DNA from: Nitrospirota bacterium | GTDB taxonomy: Bacteria; Nitrospirota; Nitrospiria; Nitrospirales; Nitrospiraceae | Reading direction: 5' to 3' | Assembly (NCBI GenBank): GCA_040755395.1 | Contig: JBFMAX010000014.1 | Location: 1-64,000, forward strand | DNA: 64,000 bases | Part shown: positions 8,466-18,046 of the stretch, piece after piece | Layout: each line of letters starts with the position of its first letter | Position numbering within the stretch: position 1 is the first letter of the stretch | The notes under the pieces: generated by a model | Databases searched by the model: none | Seen by the model: only the letters and a program-made list of their open reading frames with translations | What the model was told of the DNA's origin: nothing | Program-made: the position numbers and the translations under genes

Positions 8466-9236
8466 ATGAAGGCCATGATTCTCGCCGCTGGGCTGGGCAC
8501 ACGCCTGCGGCCCCTGACCAACACGATTCCCAAGCCGCTGTTGCCCGTCGCCGGCACGCCGCTCATCGTCTGGAACCTTCTGTTGTTGAAGCGGCACGGC
8601 TTCCGCGAGGTGGTCATTAATCTGCACCACCTGGGGCCGATGATCGAGCAGACGTTGGGCGACGGCGACCGGTACGGGCTGCGGATTTCGTACTCGCGCG
8701 AGCCGGTCATTTTGGGCACCGGGGGCGGGATCAAGCAGGTCGAGGCGTTTTTTTCCGGGGAGCCGTTCCTGGTGGTGAACGGGGACACGCTCTTCGAGCT
8801 GGACCTTGACGCGCTGGTCGAGTTTCACCGCCGGCGCGCGGCCGCCGCCACGCTGGTGCTGCGCAAAGATCCGGAGGCCGAACGGTGGGGACTCGTGGAA
8901 GTGGGGACGGAACACCGGATCGTCAGGATCACCGGACGAGGATTGCCGGACGCCGGCCCGACCGAGCCGCGCATGTTCGCGGGCATCCACATCCTGCATC
9001 CCCGATTGCTGCGCGACGTGCCGAAGGGCCGAGCCTCGTCCATCATCGACGCCTATGTCGCGGCGATCCAGCGCGGCGAGGCGGTGCTGGGCTACGATTC
9101 GGAAGGCTACTGGTCCGATGTGGGCTCGCCGGAGCGGTATGCGCAGACCGAACGGGACGCGGAGGCCGGGCTGATCAACCTGGCGGCGCGGAAGTCCGGG
9201 TGCGCGTCCGTCCCGGCAACAGGCGGGAATCGGTAG
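8466..9236 (+). CDS. murU: MurU-like N-acetylmuramate-1-phosphate uridylyltransferase
   Basis: 256 residues of the sugar-1-phosphate nucleotidyltransferase family. The UTP-binding signature 'AAGLGTRLRPLT' is followed by the catalytic 'IPKPLLPVAGTP'; 'FLVVNGDTLFELD' supplies a metal-binding Asp, and 'GTGGGIKQ' and 'MFAGIHILHP' are typical of the MurU/RmlA-like branch. MurU adds UMP to MurNAc-1-phosphate made by AmgK, returning recovered wall sugar to UDP-MurNAc. The adjacent amgK-like gene is the main reason to prefer MurU over mannose- or glucose-1-phosphate guanylyl/thymidylyltransferases. Confidence 0.8.
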   Translation: MKAMILAAGLGTRLRPLTNTIPKPLLPVAGTPLIVWNLLLLKRHGFREVVINLHHLGPMIEQTLGDGDRYGLRISYSREPVILGTGGGIKQVEAFFSGEPFLVVNGDTLFELDLDALVEFHRRRAAAATLVLRKDPEAERWGLVEVGTEHRIVRITGRGLPDAGPTEPRMFAGIHILHPRLLRDVPKGRASSIIDAYVAAIQRGEAVLGYDSEGYWSDVGSPERYAQTERDAEAGLINLAARKSGCASVPATGGNR

Positions 9237-9263
9237 CGTCGGCCGCCGTCGTTCGGCTCGCGC

Positions 9264-10658
9264 TCACTCCTCCGCTTCATCGTCCGGCCGAACCTTCTTT
9301 TGCTTGATCAGCCTCGCCAGATACGTCCGCTGCAGCCCCAGTCGTTCGGCCGCTTTGGTCTGGTTCCCTTCCGCCTCACGCAACGCCTGGTCGATGATGA
9401 AGCGGCTGTGCGCTTCCATGGACTCGTGGTAGGGGAGGCGCACATACGCGAGCGCCTGATGGGGTCCGGCGGGATGGGTCGTGTCCTGGAACGACATCGC
9501 CAACACTTCCGGTTCGATCGTATCGGTGGGGCTCAACACGACGGCGCGCTGGATCGCGTTCTCCAGTTCACGGATATTGCCGGGCCAGACATACCGCTTC
9601 ATGGCCTCGAGCGCGGCCGGGCTGAATTTCATGCCGGGCCGTTTGGTCTCCCGCATATGCCGTTCGAGGAAAAACTCCGCGAGCGCGGGGATGTCTTCGG
9701 TCCGTTCGCGCAGGGGCGGCAGGGTGAGGTTAATGACGCTCAGCCGGAAATACACGTCCTCGCGAAACTGGCCAGCCTTGACGGCCTGCTTCAGATCGCG
9801 GTTGGTCGCCGCGATCACGCGGATATTGACGGAGACGAGCCGCGTGCCGCCGACACGATGGAATTCGCGGTCCTGCAACACGCGCAGCAGCTTGGCCTGG
9901 AGGCTTAGAGGCATGTCCCCGATCTCATCGAGGAACACGGTCCCGCCGTCCGCCATCTCGATCTGCCCTTTCTTCTGACGATCCGCGCCGGTGAACGCCC
10001 CCTTCTCGTACCCGAACAATTCGCTTTCCAGCAGGGCTTCCGGGAGCGCGCTGCAGTTGATCGCCACCATCGGCATGGCCTGACGCGGGCTCCAATAATG
10101 GATGGAGCGGGCGAAGAGCTCCTTGCCGGTCCCGGTCTCTCCCAACAGCAGGATGCTGGCGTCCGACTTGGCCGCGCGCTGGGCCGCTTCCAGGAGCGAT
10201 TTCATCTTGGGACTGTCGCCGACGATTCTCGCGTACCTGCTCTGAAGCTCCGACTCGAGCACGGCAATCCGGCGTTTCGCCGACACCCAGTCGAGCGCCT
10301 TGCGGATGACGATCAGCAGGTGGTCCTTGTCCAGAGGTTTGGTCAGAAAATCATAGGCGCCCAACTTCATGGCCTCGACGGCCGTCGGGATGGTGCCGTA
10401 CGCGGTCATCATAATGATCGGAGTTTCCGCGAGCAGGCCCGGGCGGTTGGCGGAGAGGTGCTTCAACACCTCCAGACCGGACTGGCGCGGCAATTCCAGG
10501 TCGAGCAGCGCGAGATTGGGGGACTCCTGGTCGAGCGCCGCCAGCGCGCGCTCGCCGTCTCCCGCCGTGACGACGCGATAGCCGAGCGACTCCAGCCGAT
10601 CCTTGAGCATCGTGAGGATGTCGGGGTTGTCGTCGACGACCAGGATCTTGGCGTTCAT
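9264..10658 (-). CDS. NtrC-family sigma-54 response regulator (orphan)
   Basis: 464 residues. A receiver domain (1-120; 'LVVDDNPDILTML', phospho-acceptor Asp in 'LALLDLELPRQSG', Lys in 'DFLTKPLDK'), then an AAA+ sigma-54 activation domain (~145-380) with Walker A 'GETGTGKEL', the sigma-54-contacting 'GAFTGA', and Walker B 'GGTVFLDEIGDMP', then a Fis-type helix-turn-helix ('NQTKAAERLGLQRTYLARLI'). It activates sigma-54 promoters when phosphorylated. No histidine kinase gene lies beside it, so its signal is unknown. The gene ends 27 bp from murU, which converges on it. Confidence 0.95.
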   Translation of the reverse strand: MNAKILVVDDNPDILTMLKDRLESLGYRVVTAGDGERALAALDQESPNLALLDLELPRQSGLEVLKHLSANRPGLLAETPIIMMTAYGTIPTAVEAMKLGAYDFLTKPLDKDHLLIVIRKALDWVSAKRRIAVLESELQSRYARIVGDSPKMKSLLEAAQRAAKSDASILLLGETGTGKELFARSIHYWSPRQAMPMVAINCSALPEALLESELFGYEKGAFTGADRQKKGQIEMADGGTVFLDEIGDMPLSLQAKLLRVLQDREFHRVGGTRLVSVNIRVIAATNRDLKQAVKAGQFREDVYFRLSVINLTLPPLRERTEDIPALAEFFLERHMRETKRPGMKFSPAALEAMKRYVWPGNIRELENAIQRAVVLSPTDTIEPEVLAMSFQDTTHPAGPHQALAYVRLPYHESMEAHSRFIIDQALREAEGNQTKAAERLGLQRTYLARLIKQKKVRPDDEAEE

Positions 10659-10670
10659 CTTCTCGGTCCG

Positions 10671-10784
10671 TAGCGAATAGCGAGCAGCAAATAGCTCCTA
10701 GCTGTCAACTATCACCTTTATAGCACTCGGTCCCGTCATGGAATGCGCCTGACCCCTTACGCGTTACGGGTTACGCGTCACGGG
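10671..10784. repeat. Word repeats, families B and C, upstream of the NtrC-type gene
   Basis: 10671-10702 holds TAGCGAATAGCGAGCAGCAAATAGC-type words (family B). 10757-10784 holds ACGCGTTACGGGTTACGCGTCACGG-type words (family C). Family C extends into the end of the DUF1015 gene, where it encodes the final residues (VTRNP). Confidence 0.65.
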
Positions 10785-12107
10785 TTCCTCCATCACATTG
10801 ATCACCAGCCCAGTCAGCGGCTTGGGGAAGAAATAGGTCGACTTGTGCGGCATGCGCTCGCCGGCGGACGCCACGGCCCGGACTTCGCCGACTTTCGTCG
10901 GATTGAGCAGGAGCGCGGCTTCCCCGGTTCCTTGGCGAACCCAGTCGAGCGCCTCGTCGTCGTCTTTGGTGTAGAGGATGGCTTCCTGTTCGCGCTGGGT
11001 CGGGCAGAGCTTGGCGATCACCTGGTGCTGGAGAATGGAGACGTCCAACCGGTCTCGGGGAGAGGCGGTAGAAGGACGGTGCTGCGGGCGAAGCGCGAGG
11101 ATCGTATAGGCGCCGGCATCCCGGCAGGCGAGGCCGAACACCGTGGCGGACTGTCCCCGTTCGCGGAGCGCCTGCAGGAATCGCCGCCTGACGGCCGGTT
11201 CATCGGCGCTGGTGAAGGGGAACGCGTGGAACTCGAACGCTTCGCCCAGCAGGCTTTGCAGGCGCTGAACGGGCGGGACGGCGGCGCTCAGCACGCGGTG
11301 CGTCGGCAGCACGGTCAGGCCGGGGTCCTCCAGGCCGGCGAAGAGCATCAGCACGCTGTCGTAAGGCTGGCGGGCGATGGATGTGGAAGCGCCGGCCCGC
11401 TCGCGGCGAAGCCGCCGATACGTCAGCGCCGTCTCGTACCGATGATGCCCGTCCGCGATGAACAACGGCTTCGGCTTCATGGCGGCGATGAGCAGGTCGA
11501 GGACGGCAGGATCCGTGACCGCCCACAGGCGCTGGCGAAAGCCCGCGTCATCCTGAAACTCGATCCGCGGCTTGTCGGCCTCAACGGCTCGCTCCAGCAA
11601 GGCGATGATCGAACCGTCCGGGTCTGAATAGAGCGCCCAGATCGGGCTGAAATTGGCCCGGCAGGCTTCCAGCAGGCTGAGCCGATCCGTCTTGGCCGCG
11701 GCGCGGGTGTTTTCATGCGGGTAAATGTGACCGGTCCCGAACTCTTCCAGTTCGGCGGTCGCGAGAAACCCTTTGAGCGTCCGCATGGAACCGCCCGGGT
11801 CGCCCGCCGGCGGCCGGTACTCGATGGTGTGGTAGTACACGGCCGGTTGCGAGTCGCGGCGCAGCGCGCCGGTCCGCAGCCAATCCGTGAGCCACGCGGC
11901 TGCGCGCGTGTACTTGTTGGAGGTCGGCCCGTCGCCCGGCTCGTCGAGCCCCAGTTCCAACCTGACGATGTTCTGGGGATGCCGCTCGTACAGCGCACGC
12001 TGGGTTGCGGCGTCGATCACGTCGTACGGCGGCGCGACGACGTTGCGAATATCGCCCACGACGGCCGGATTGTAGAGTGTGCCTTGCAACGGAAGGATGC
12101 TCGCCAT
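10764..12107 (-). CDS. DUF1015 family protein
   Basis: 447 residues, recognisable as DUF1015 by 'RNVVAPPYDVIDAATQRALY', 'VRLELGLDEPGD', 'IADGHHRYETALTYRRLRRE' and the C-terminal 'MPHKSTYFFPKPLTGLVINV'. The family is widespread and often found near serine or glutamate metabolism genes, but its reaction is not established; the conserved 'ADGHHRYETA' resembles an active-site loop. No membrane segment. The last residues are encoded by an intergenic repeat. It follows a polyprenyl synthase gene on the same strand, 66 bp downstream. Confidence 0.9.
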   Translation of the reverse strand: MASILPLQGTLYNPAVVGDIRNVVAPPYDVIDAATQRALYERHPQNIVRLELGLDEPGDGPTSNKYTRAAAWLTDWLRTGALRRDSQPAVYYHTIEYRPPAGDPGGSMRTLKGFLATAELEEFGTGHIYPHENTRAAAKTDRLSLLEACRANFSPIWALYSDPDGSIIALLERAVEADKPRIEFQDDAGFRQRLWAVTDPAVLDLLIAAMKPKPLFIADGHHRYETALTYRRLRRERAGASTSIARQPYDSVLMLFAGLEDPGLTVLPTHRVLSAAVPPVQRLQSLLGEAFEFHAFPFTSADEPAVRRRFLQALRERGQSATVFGLACRDAGAYTILALRPQHRPSTASPRDRLDVSILQHQVIAKLCPTQREQEAILYTKDDDEALDWVRQGTGEAALLLNPTKVGEVRAVASAGERMPHKSTYFFPKPLTGLVINVMEEPVTRNP

Positions 12108-12173
12108 GACGACTCCGCATGAACGATGAACGTGATGGAGAAACGGTGGCGGCGGGTGTGTCTGTCGTCCAAG

Positions 12174-13178
12174 CTACCGGTCGCGGCTCACCATGTAGTC
12201 GGCGACGACCGACAGCGCTCGCCTGGGTGGGCAATCGTCGAACAACTCCAAATCGCGCTTCGCCGCGGTCACGAACGCGCGGGCCCGGTCCATCGCGTAC
12301 GCGATCGATCCGTACTCCTGCATCAGCGCGATGATGCGCAGCAGATCCGGTTCGGTCAGGGTCCGCGTTTCCATGCAGTCTTTGATCATCTGCTTGTCTT
12401 CGTCCGAGCAATGCTGGAGGAGGTGCAGCAGCGGCAAGGTCGCCTTCCCCTGCCGCAGGTCCTGCCCCAGCGATTTTCCCAAACGGTCCCCGTTGGCCGC
12501 ATAGTCCAACGTGTCGTCCGCCACCTGAAACGCGATGCCGAGGTGCTGCCCGAAGCGAAACAAGGCCTCCTGTTTCTCCTCGGACGCGCCGCCGATGATC
12601 GCGCCCATGCGGCACGAAGCGGCCATGAGGCCGGCGGTCTTATGTTCGGCGATGCGCAGGTACTCCGATTCGGGCATCGCCGGATTGCCGTTGTAGTAAA
12701 GCTGGAGGACCTCACCTTCGGCCATCTTCCGGCAGGCCTCCGAGAGCACTTCGTTGATCGCCTGGCTGCGGAATTCGACGATCTGGCAGATGGCTTTCGA
12801 ATAGAGGTAATCCCCGACCAGGATGCTGATCTGGTTGCCCCAGACTTTGCGCGCCGTCCGGCGCCCCCGCCGCAGGTCCGCGTCGTCCACGACATCGTCG
12901 TGGAGCAGCGTGGCGGTGTGGATATATTCCACTAAGCTGCCCAGCAACAGATCGTCTTTGTCCGTATAGCCGCAGAGACGGGCGGAGAGGAGGAGCAGCA
13001 GGGGGCGGATGCGTTTGCCGCCGCTGCTGAGGATGTGGGCGGCGACGGTGTTGACGAGCGCGACTTTCGAGTCGAGGTTTTTCCGGACCTGATCTTCGAC
13101 GCCTTGGAGTTCCTCGCGATAGGCCTCCCACACATCGGTCATCGTCTGGATCGTCGAGGCGACGGGTCCGTGAGACAT
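12174..13178 (-). CDS. Polyprenyl diphosphate synthase (octaprenyl/IspB-like)
   Basis: 334 residues of the trans-isoprenyl synthase fold. The first Asp-rich motif is 'LLHDDVVDDADLRRG', the second 'QVADDTLDYAANG', with 'GGKRIRPLLLLLSA' and 'KTAGLMAASCRMGA' between and before. It condenses isopentenyl diphosphate units into a long-chain allylic diphosphate for respiratory quinones. The residue size just before the first Asp-rich motif suggests a long product (C30-C50), but chain length is inference. Two possible starts are M1 and 'MTDVWEAYRE'; the latter is closer to typical family N-termini. Confidence 0.9.
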   Translation of the reverse strand: MSHGPVASTIQTMTDVWEAYREELQGVEDQVRKNLDSKVALVNTVAAHILSSGGKRIRPLLLLLSARLCGYTDKDDLLLGSLVEYIHTATLLHDDVVDDADLRRGRRTARKVWGNQISILVGDYLYSKAICQIVEFRSQAINEVLSEACRKMAEGEVLQLYYNGNPAMPESEYLRIAEHKTAGLMAASCRMGAIIGGASEEKQEALFRFGQHLGIAFQVADDTLDYAANGDRLGKSLGQDLRQGKATLPLLHLLQHCSDEDKQMIKDCMETRTLTEPDLLRIIALMQEYGSIAYAMDRARAFVTAAKRDLELFDDCPPRRALSVVADYMVSRDR

Positions 13179-13246
13179 GCGGCGGATAGTAGGGCAGCGG
13201 GTGAAACAAAGTCAAGCGAGTAGAGGCGCTCGTGCGCGCCCGAATC

Positions 13247-13276
13247 TTGACAGAAGAAGGGCCCATCCAGTAAGGT
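13247..13276 (+). promoter_or_regulatory. Possible sigma-70 promoter for gltB
   Basis: TTGACA at 13247-13252 and a weak TAAGGT at 13271-13276 with an 18-nt spacer lie about 120-130 nt before gltB, in the only non-coding gap upstream of it. The -35 is perfect and the -10 poor, so the call is tentative. The long leader leaves room for post-transcriptional or nitrogen control, but I see no recognisable riboswitch. Confidence 0.4.
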
Positions 13277-13395
13277 GTCGATTCAATTTCCCAATGAGTT
13301 ACACGGTTACGTCGTTCACGGGCCCGCACGCGTTCTGCCTTCCAAGAACGGTCCGACCGACAGGCACAGCACCTGCCTTTTAGTTAGATAGAGAC

Positions 13396-16300
13396 GTGAG
13401 AGACAACATGATGATGGTTCCCGGATTGCCCCCGAAGCAAGGGCTCTACGATCCTCGATTCGAGAAAGATTCCTGCGGGATCGGGTTTGTCGTCAACATC
13501 AAGGGACAGAAGTCCCACAGCATCGTGCAGAAGGGCTTGCAGGTCCTGGAGAATCTGTTCCATCGAGGCGCGCAGGGATGCGACCCCTGCACGGGCGACG
13601 GGGCCGGCATTCTGCTCCAGGTGCCGCACGAATTTCTCAGGCGGGCGGCGGCGGATGTCGGGATCAAACTGCCGGGCGCGGGCGAATACGGCGTCGGGAT
13701 GGTGTTCCTGCCGCGCGACGCCGCCGCGCGCAAGCCATGCGAGGTGTTGGTCGAAAAGGTAATCGCCGAGGAACGCGCGCGGTTGCTCGGCTGGCGCGAC
13801 GTGCCGGTGAAGAGCGAGGCGATCGGCACGGTGGCGCGCCGGACGGAGCCGGTCATCCGGCAGGTCTTCATCGCGCGCGACATCCTCAACGAGGGCCAGT
13901 TCGAGCGCAAGCTCTACGTCATCCGCAAACGCGTGGAGAAGGCGGTCCGGGAATCGGCCATCGAGGGCCGTGAACACTTCTATATCCCGAGCCTGTCCAG
14001 CAACACGATCGTCTATAAGGGGCTGCTGCTGCCCCGTCAGATTCCGCAGTATTACCAGGACCTGACCGATTCCAGCGTGGTGAGCGCGCTGGCGTTGGTG
14101 CACTCGCGTTTCAGCACGAACACCTTCCCCACCTGGCCCTTGGCGCATCCGTACCGCTACATTTGCCACAACGGCGAGATCAACACGCTCAAGGGCAACG
14201 TCAACTGGATGCGGGCCAGACAGGGCCGGTTGAAGTCGGACCTGTTCGGCGAGGACCTGCCGAAGCTGTTCCCCATCGTGTACGAGCATCAGAGCGACTC
14301 GGCCTGTCTGGACAATGCGCTGGAGTTCCTGGTCTTGGGCGGCCGCTCGCTGCCGCACGCGATGATGATGCTGATCCCGGAGCCCTGGGTCGGCAATCCG
14401 CACATGGACTTGGACCGTCGCGGGTTCTACGAATACCACGCGGCGATGATGGAGCCGTGGGACGGGCCGGCCGCCGTCTGCTTCACGGACGGGGAGCTGA
14501 TCGGCGCGACGCTGGACCGCAACGGCCTCCGGCCCTGCCGGTATCAGGTCATGACCGATGACCTGGTCGTGCTGGCGTCCGAAGCCGGCGTGTTGCCGGC
14601 GGACGTGAAAGAAATCCGCCAGAAAGGCCGGCTCCAGCCCGGCCGCATGTTCCTGGTCGACACGGTACAGGGGCGGATCATCGACGACGAAGAAATCAAG
14701 GCCGATATCGTCGGCCGCAAGCCCTACCGTTCTTGGGTCACACAGTACCGCATTTCGCTCGACGAGTTGCCGGAGCCGCTGAACGTGCCGCAGCCGGACC
14801 ACCCGACGATCCGCCAGCGCCAACAGGCGTTCGGCTACACGGTGGAAGAGCTGAAAATGGTCATCACCCCGATGGTGGTGACCGGCGAGGAGCCCGTCTC
14901 CTCCATGGGCACAGACACGCCGCTGGCCGTGCTGTCGGAGCGGCCGCAACTGCTGTTCAAGTACTTCAAGCAACTGTTCGCCCAGGTGACCAACCCGCCG
15001 ATCGATCCGATCCGCGAGGAATTGGTCATGTCGCTGGTCACGAACATCGGGCCCAAACCCAATCTCATGGAGGAGCATCCGGAATCCTGCCGCCGGATCA
15101 GAGTCAAGCAACCGATCCTGACCAATGCGGACTTGCAGAAAATCCGGGAGCTCGAGGACCCGCATTTCCGGAGCAAGACCTTACGCATGCTGTTCCGCGT
15201 GGCCGAGGGCCCGGACGGGCTCGGCGCGGCGGTGGAGGAGTTGTGTCACCAGGCGTCCGAGGCGATCAGGGAAGGCGATCGGTTCCTGATCCTCAGCGAC
15301 CGGGGCGTCAACGAAGAATGGGCGCCGATCCCCAGTCTGCTGGGCATCGCCGCAGTGCACCACCATCTGGTGCGGGAGTGCACGAGGACGGAAGTGGGCT
15401 TGATCCTCGAGACCGGCGAACCGCGCGACGTGCATCATTTCGCCTGTCTGATCGGCTACGGGGCGGGGACGATCAACCCCTATCTCGTGTTCGAGACGCT
15501 GGTGGACATGGAGCGCGACGGCTACTTGCCGGAGGGGTTGGACGCGCAGACGGCCGAGGGCAAGTTCATCAAGGCGATCAACAAGGGGCTGCTCAAGATC
15601 TTCTCCAAGATGGGCATCTCCACCGTGCAGTCCTACTGCGGGGCGCAGATCTTCGAGGCCATCGGCCTGAACCGTGAACTGATCGACCGCTATTTCACCG
15701 GCACGGCTTCGCGGATCGAAGGGATCGGGATCCGCGAGATCGGCGAGGAGACCCTGCGGCGGCATGCGCTGGCCTATGCGCCGGCGCCGATTCGCCAGCT
15801 CGACTTCGGCGGAGAGATTCATTACCGGGTGCAGGGCGAGCATCACAACTGGAATCCGGAGACCATTTATAAGCTGCAGCACGCTACGCGCGCCAACGAT
15901 GCCAAGACCTACGCCGAGTTCGCCGCGCTGGTGAACGACGAGAGCAAGCGGCGCTCGAACCTGCGCGGCCTGCTGGACTTCAAGTTCCTGCCCGAGCCGA
16001 TCCCGCTGGAGGAAGTGGAGCCGGCCAAGGAGATCGTCAAGCGGTTCACGACCGGGGCCATGTCGTTCGGCGCGATCAGCAAAGAAGCGCACGAGACCTT
16101 GGCCATCGCGATGAACCGGATCGGCGCCAAGAGCAACACCGGCGAGGGCGGCGAAGACCCCGAACGCTTCATTCCGCTCCCGAACGGCGACTCCAAGAAT
16201 TCCTCTATCAAGCAGGTGGCGTCGGCCCGCTTCGGTGTGACGTCCCACTATCTCGTCAACGCCAAAGAACTGCAGATCAAGATGGCGCAGGGCGCCAAGC

Positions 16301-17958
16301 CCGGGGAAGGCGGACAGTTGCCCGGTCACAAGGTGGACGAGGTCATCGCCAAGCTGCGGTATTCCACGCCGGGCGTCCAGTTGATCTCGCCGCCGCCGCA
16401 TCACGACATTTATTCGATCGAAGATCTGGCGCAGTTGATCTTCGACTTGAAGAACTCGAATCCGGAGGCGGATGTGTCCGTGAAATTGGTGGCGGAGGTC
16501 GGGGTCGGCACGGTCGCGGCCGGGGTGGCCAAAGCCCATGCCGACAAGGTGCTGATCAGCGGCGATTCCGGAGGGACGGGCGCGTCGCCGCTCTCTTCCA
16601 TTAAATATGCCGGCATCCCGTGGGAACTGGGGCTGGCCGAGACGCATCAGACCCTGGTGGTCAACGACCTGCGCGGGCGGATCCGGGTCGAGACCGACGG
16701 TCAATTGAAGACCGGGCGCGACGTGGTGATCGCGGCCCTGCTGGGCGCGGAGGAGTTCGGGTTCTCGACGGCGCCGCTGATCGTCGAAGGCTGCATCATG
16801 ATGCGCAAGTGCCACCTGAACACGTGCCCGGTCGGAGTGGCGACGCAGGACCCGGTGCTGCGCAAGAAATTCACGGGCCAGCCGGAGCACGTCGTCAACT
16901 ATTTCTTCTTCGTGGCCGAGGAAGTGCGGCAGCTCATGGCCAAGTTAGGCTTCCGCAAGATGGACGAGATGATCGGCCGAGTGGACAAGTTGAAAGTCCA
17001 AAAGGCCATCGACCATTGGAAGGCCAAAGGTCTGGACCTAACGCCGCTTCTCACGATGCCCGAGGTGGGACCCGAGGTCGCCCGGTACTGCGTCCAGAAG
17101 CAGGATCACGGCATCGCGAATGTGCTCGACAACCAGTTGATCGAGCTGTGCAAACCGGCCATCGAGCGGGGCGAGAAGGTCGCGCTCGATCTACCGATCC
17201 GGAACGTGAACCGGACGACCGGCACCATGCTCTCCAGCCGCATCGCGAAGAAGTATGGGTTGGAGGGGCTGCCGCCCGACACGATCACGATCAAGTTCAC
17301 CGGCTCGGCCGGGCAGTCGTTCGGCGCGTTTCTCTCCCGGGGCATCACGTTGATCCTGGAGGGCGAGTCCAACGACTATCTGGGCAAGGGGCTGTCCGGC
17401 GGCAAGATTATCGTGTACCCGCCCAAGGGCTGCACCTATGTGCCGGAGGAGACGATCCTGATCGGCAACACGTCGCTCTACGGCGCGACCCAAGGCGAGT
17501 GCTATTTCTATGGGACGGCTGGCGAACGGTTTGCGGTCCGGAACAGCGGCGTACGGGCGGTGATCGAAGGAACGGGCGATCACGGGTGCGAATATATGAC
17601 CGGCGGCGTCGTGGTGGTGTTGGGGAAGACCGGGCGGAACTTCGCGGCCGGCATGTCCGGCGGGATCGCCTTCGTGCTGAACGAGGACGGCAGATTCGAG
17701 TCCCGCTGCAATCTGGGCATGGTGGAACTGGAGAGGGTCGTCACCGCCGAAGACAAGCAGTTGTTGCGCGGCATGATCGAATCGCACCTGAAGTACACAG
17801 GCAGCCGCAAGGCCAAGCTGGTGTTGGAGACCTGGGAGGCGATGCTCCCCAAGTTCGTCAAGATCATGCCGATCGACTACAAACGGGTGCTGGCCGAACG
17901 GAAAGCGGCGGCCGCCAAAGAACAGGCGCATCGGGAAAAAGAGATGGTGGCGCATTAA
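13396..17958 (+). CDS. gltB: Glutamate synthase, large (alpha) subunit
   Basis: 1520 residues. An N-terminal glutamine amidotransferase domain exposes the nucleophile Cys in 'KDSCGIGFV' (Cys27 from the GTG at 13396) after propeptide removal. A central domain, the FMN-binding synthase domain ('[15 protein letters not shown]') with 3Fe-4S ligands in '[15 protein letters not shown]', and the C-terminal beta-helix ('[10 protein letters not shown]', '[11 protein letters not shown]') follow. It transfers glutamine amide nitrogen to 2-oxoglutarate. An ATG at 13408 after GAGAG is an equally good start. The gltD gene 88 bp downstream indicates the NADPH-dependent type. Confidence 0.96.
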   Translation: MRDNMMMVPGLPPKQGLYDPRFEKDSCGIGFVVNIKGQKSHSIVQKGLQVLENLFHRGAQGCDPCTGDGAGILLQVPHEFLRRAAADVGIKLPGAGEYGVGMVFLPRDAAARKPCEVLVEKVIAEERARLLGWRDVPVKSEAIGTVARRTEPVIRQVFIARDILNEGQFERKLYVIRKRVEKAVRESAIEGREHFYIPSLSSNTIVYKGLLLPRQIPQYYQDLTDSSVVSALALVHSRFSTNTFPTWPLAHPYRYICHNGEINTLKGNVNWMRARQGRLKSDLFGEDLPKLFPIVYEHQSDSACLDNALEFLVLGGRSLPHAMMMLIPEPWVGNPHMDLDRRGFYEYHAAMMEPWDGPAAVCFTDGELIGATLDRNGLRPCRYQVMTDDLVVLASEAGVLPADVKEIRQKGRLQPGRMFLVDTVQGRIIDDEEIKADIVGRKPYRSWVTQYRISLDELPEPLNVPQPDHPTIRQRQQAFGYTVEELKMVITPMVVTGEEPVSSMGTDTPLAVLSERPQLLFKYFKQLFAQVTNPPIDPIREELVMSLVTNIGPKPNLMEEHPESCRRIRVKQPILTNADLQKIRELEDPHFRSKTLRMLFRVAEGPDGLGAAVEELCHQASEAIREGDRFLILSDRGVNEEWAPIPSLLGIAAVHHHLVRECTRTEVGLILETGEPRDVHHFACLIGYGAGTINPYLVFETLVDMERDGYLPEGLDAQTAEGKFIKAINKGLLKIFSKMGISTVQSYCGAQIFEAIGLNRELIDRYFTGTASRIEGIGIREIGEETLRRHALAYAPAPIRQLDFGGEIHYRVQGEHHNWNPETIYKLQHATRANDAKTYAEFAALVNDESKRRSNLRGLLDFKFLPEPIPLEEVEPAKEIVKRFTTGAMSFGAISKEAHETLAIAMNRIGAKSNTGEGGEDPERFIPLPNGDSKNSSIKQVASARFGVTSHYLVNAKELQIKMAQGAKPGEGGQLPGHKVDEVIAKLRYSTPGVQLISPPPHHDIYSIEDLAQLIFDLKNSNPEADVSVKLVAEVGVGTVAAGVAKAHADKVLISGDSGGTGASPLSSIKYAGIPWELGLAETHQTLVVNDLRGRIRVETDGQLKTGRDVVIAALLGAEEFGFSTAPLIVEGCIMMRKCHLNTCPVGVATQDPVLRKKFTGQPEHVVNYFFFVAEEVRQLMAKLGFRKMDEMIGRVDKLKVQKAIDHWKAKGLDLTPLLTMPEVGPEVARYCVQKQDHGIANVLDNQLIELCKPAIERGEKVALDLPIRNVNRTTGTMLSSRIAKKYGLEGLPPDTITIKFTGSAGQSFGAFLSRGITLILEGESNDYLGKGLSGGKIIVYPPKGCTYVPEETILIGNTSLYGATQGECYFYGTAGERFAVRNSGVRAVIEGTGDHGCEYMTGGVVVVLGKTGRNFAAGMSGGIAFVLNEDGRFESRCNLGMVELERVVTAEDKQLLRGMIESHLKYTGSRKAKLVLETWEAMLPKFVKIMPIDYKRVLAERKAAAAKEQAHREKEMVAH

Positions 17959-18045
17959 AAGACGTGATGCGTGACGCGTATCTCGTGAACCGTGCGTGAC
18001 ACATGCGACGAGATGCGAGATACGAACGACGAAATACGAGTAGCG
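17959..18045. repeat. Word repeat, family C grading into B, between gltB and gltD
   Basis: The whole 88-bp gap consists of words such as GTGATGCGTGACGCGTATC, CGTGCGTGACAC, GATGCGAGATACGA and ACGAGTAGCGAAT, ending at the gltD start codon. No promoter or clear ribosome site stands out in it, so the block must also provide translation initiation for gltD. Confidence 0.65.
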
Positions 18046-18046
18046 A

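Noticed and set aside
15181-16890. Long minus-strand frames opposite gltB
   Set aside because: They are shadows of the GltB reading frame, rich in Arg, His and Gln, with no recognisable motif.
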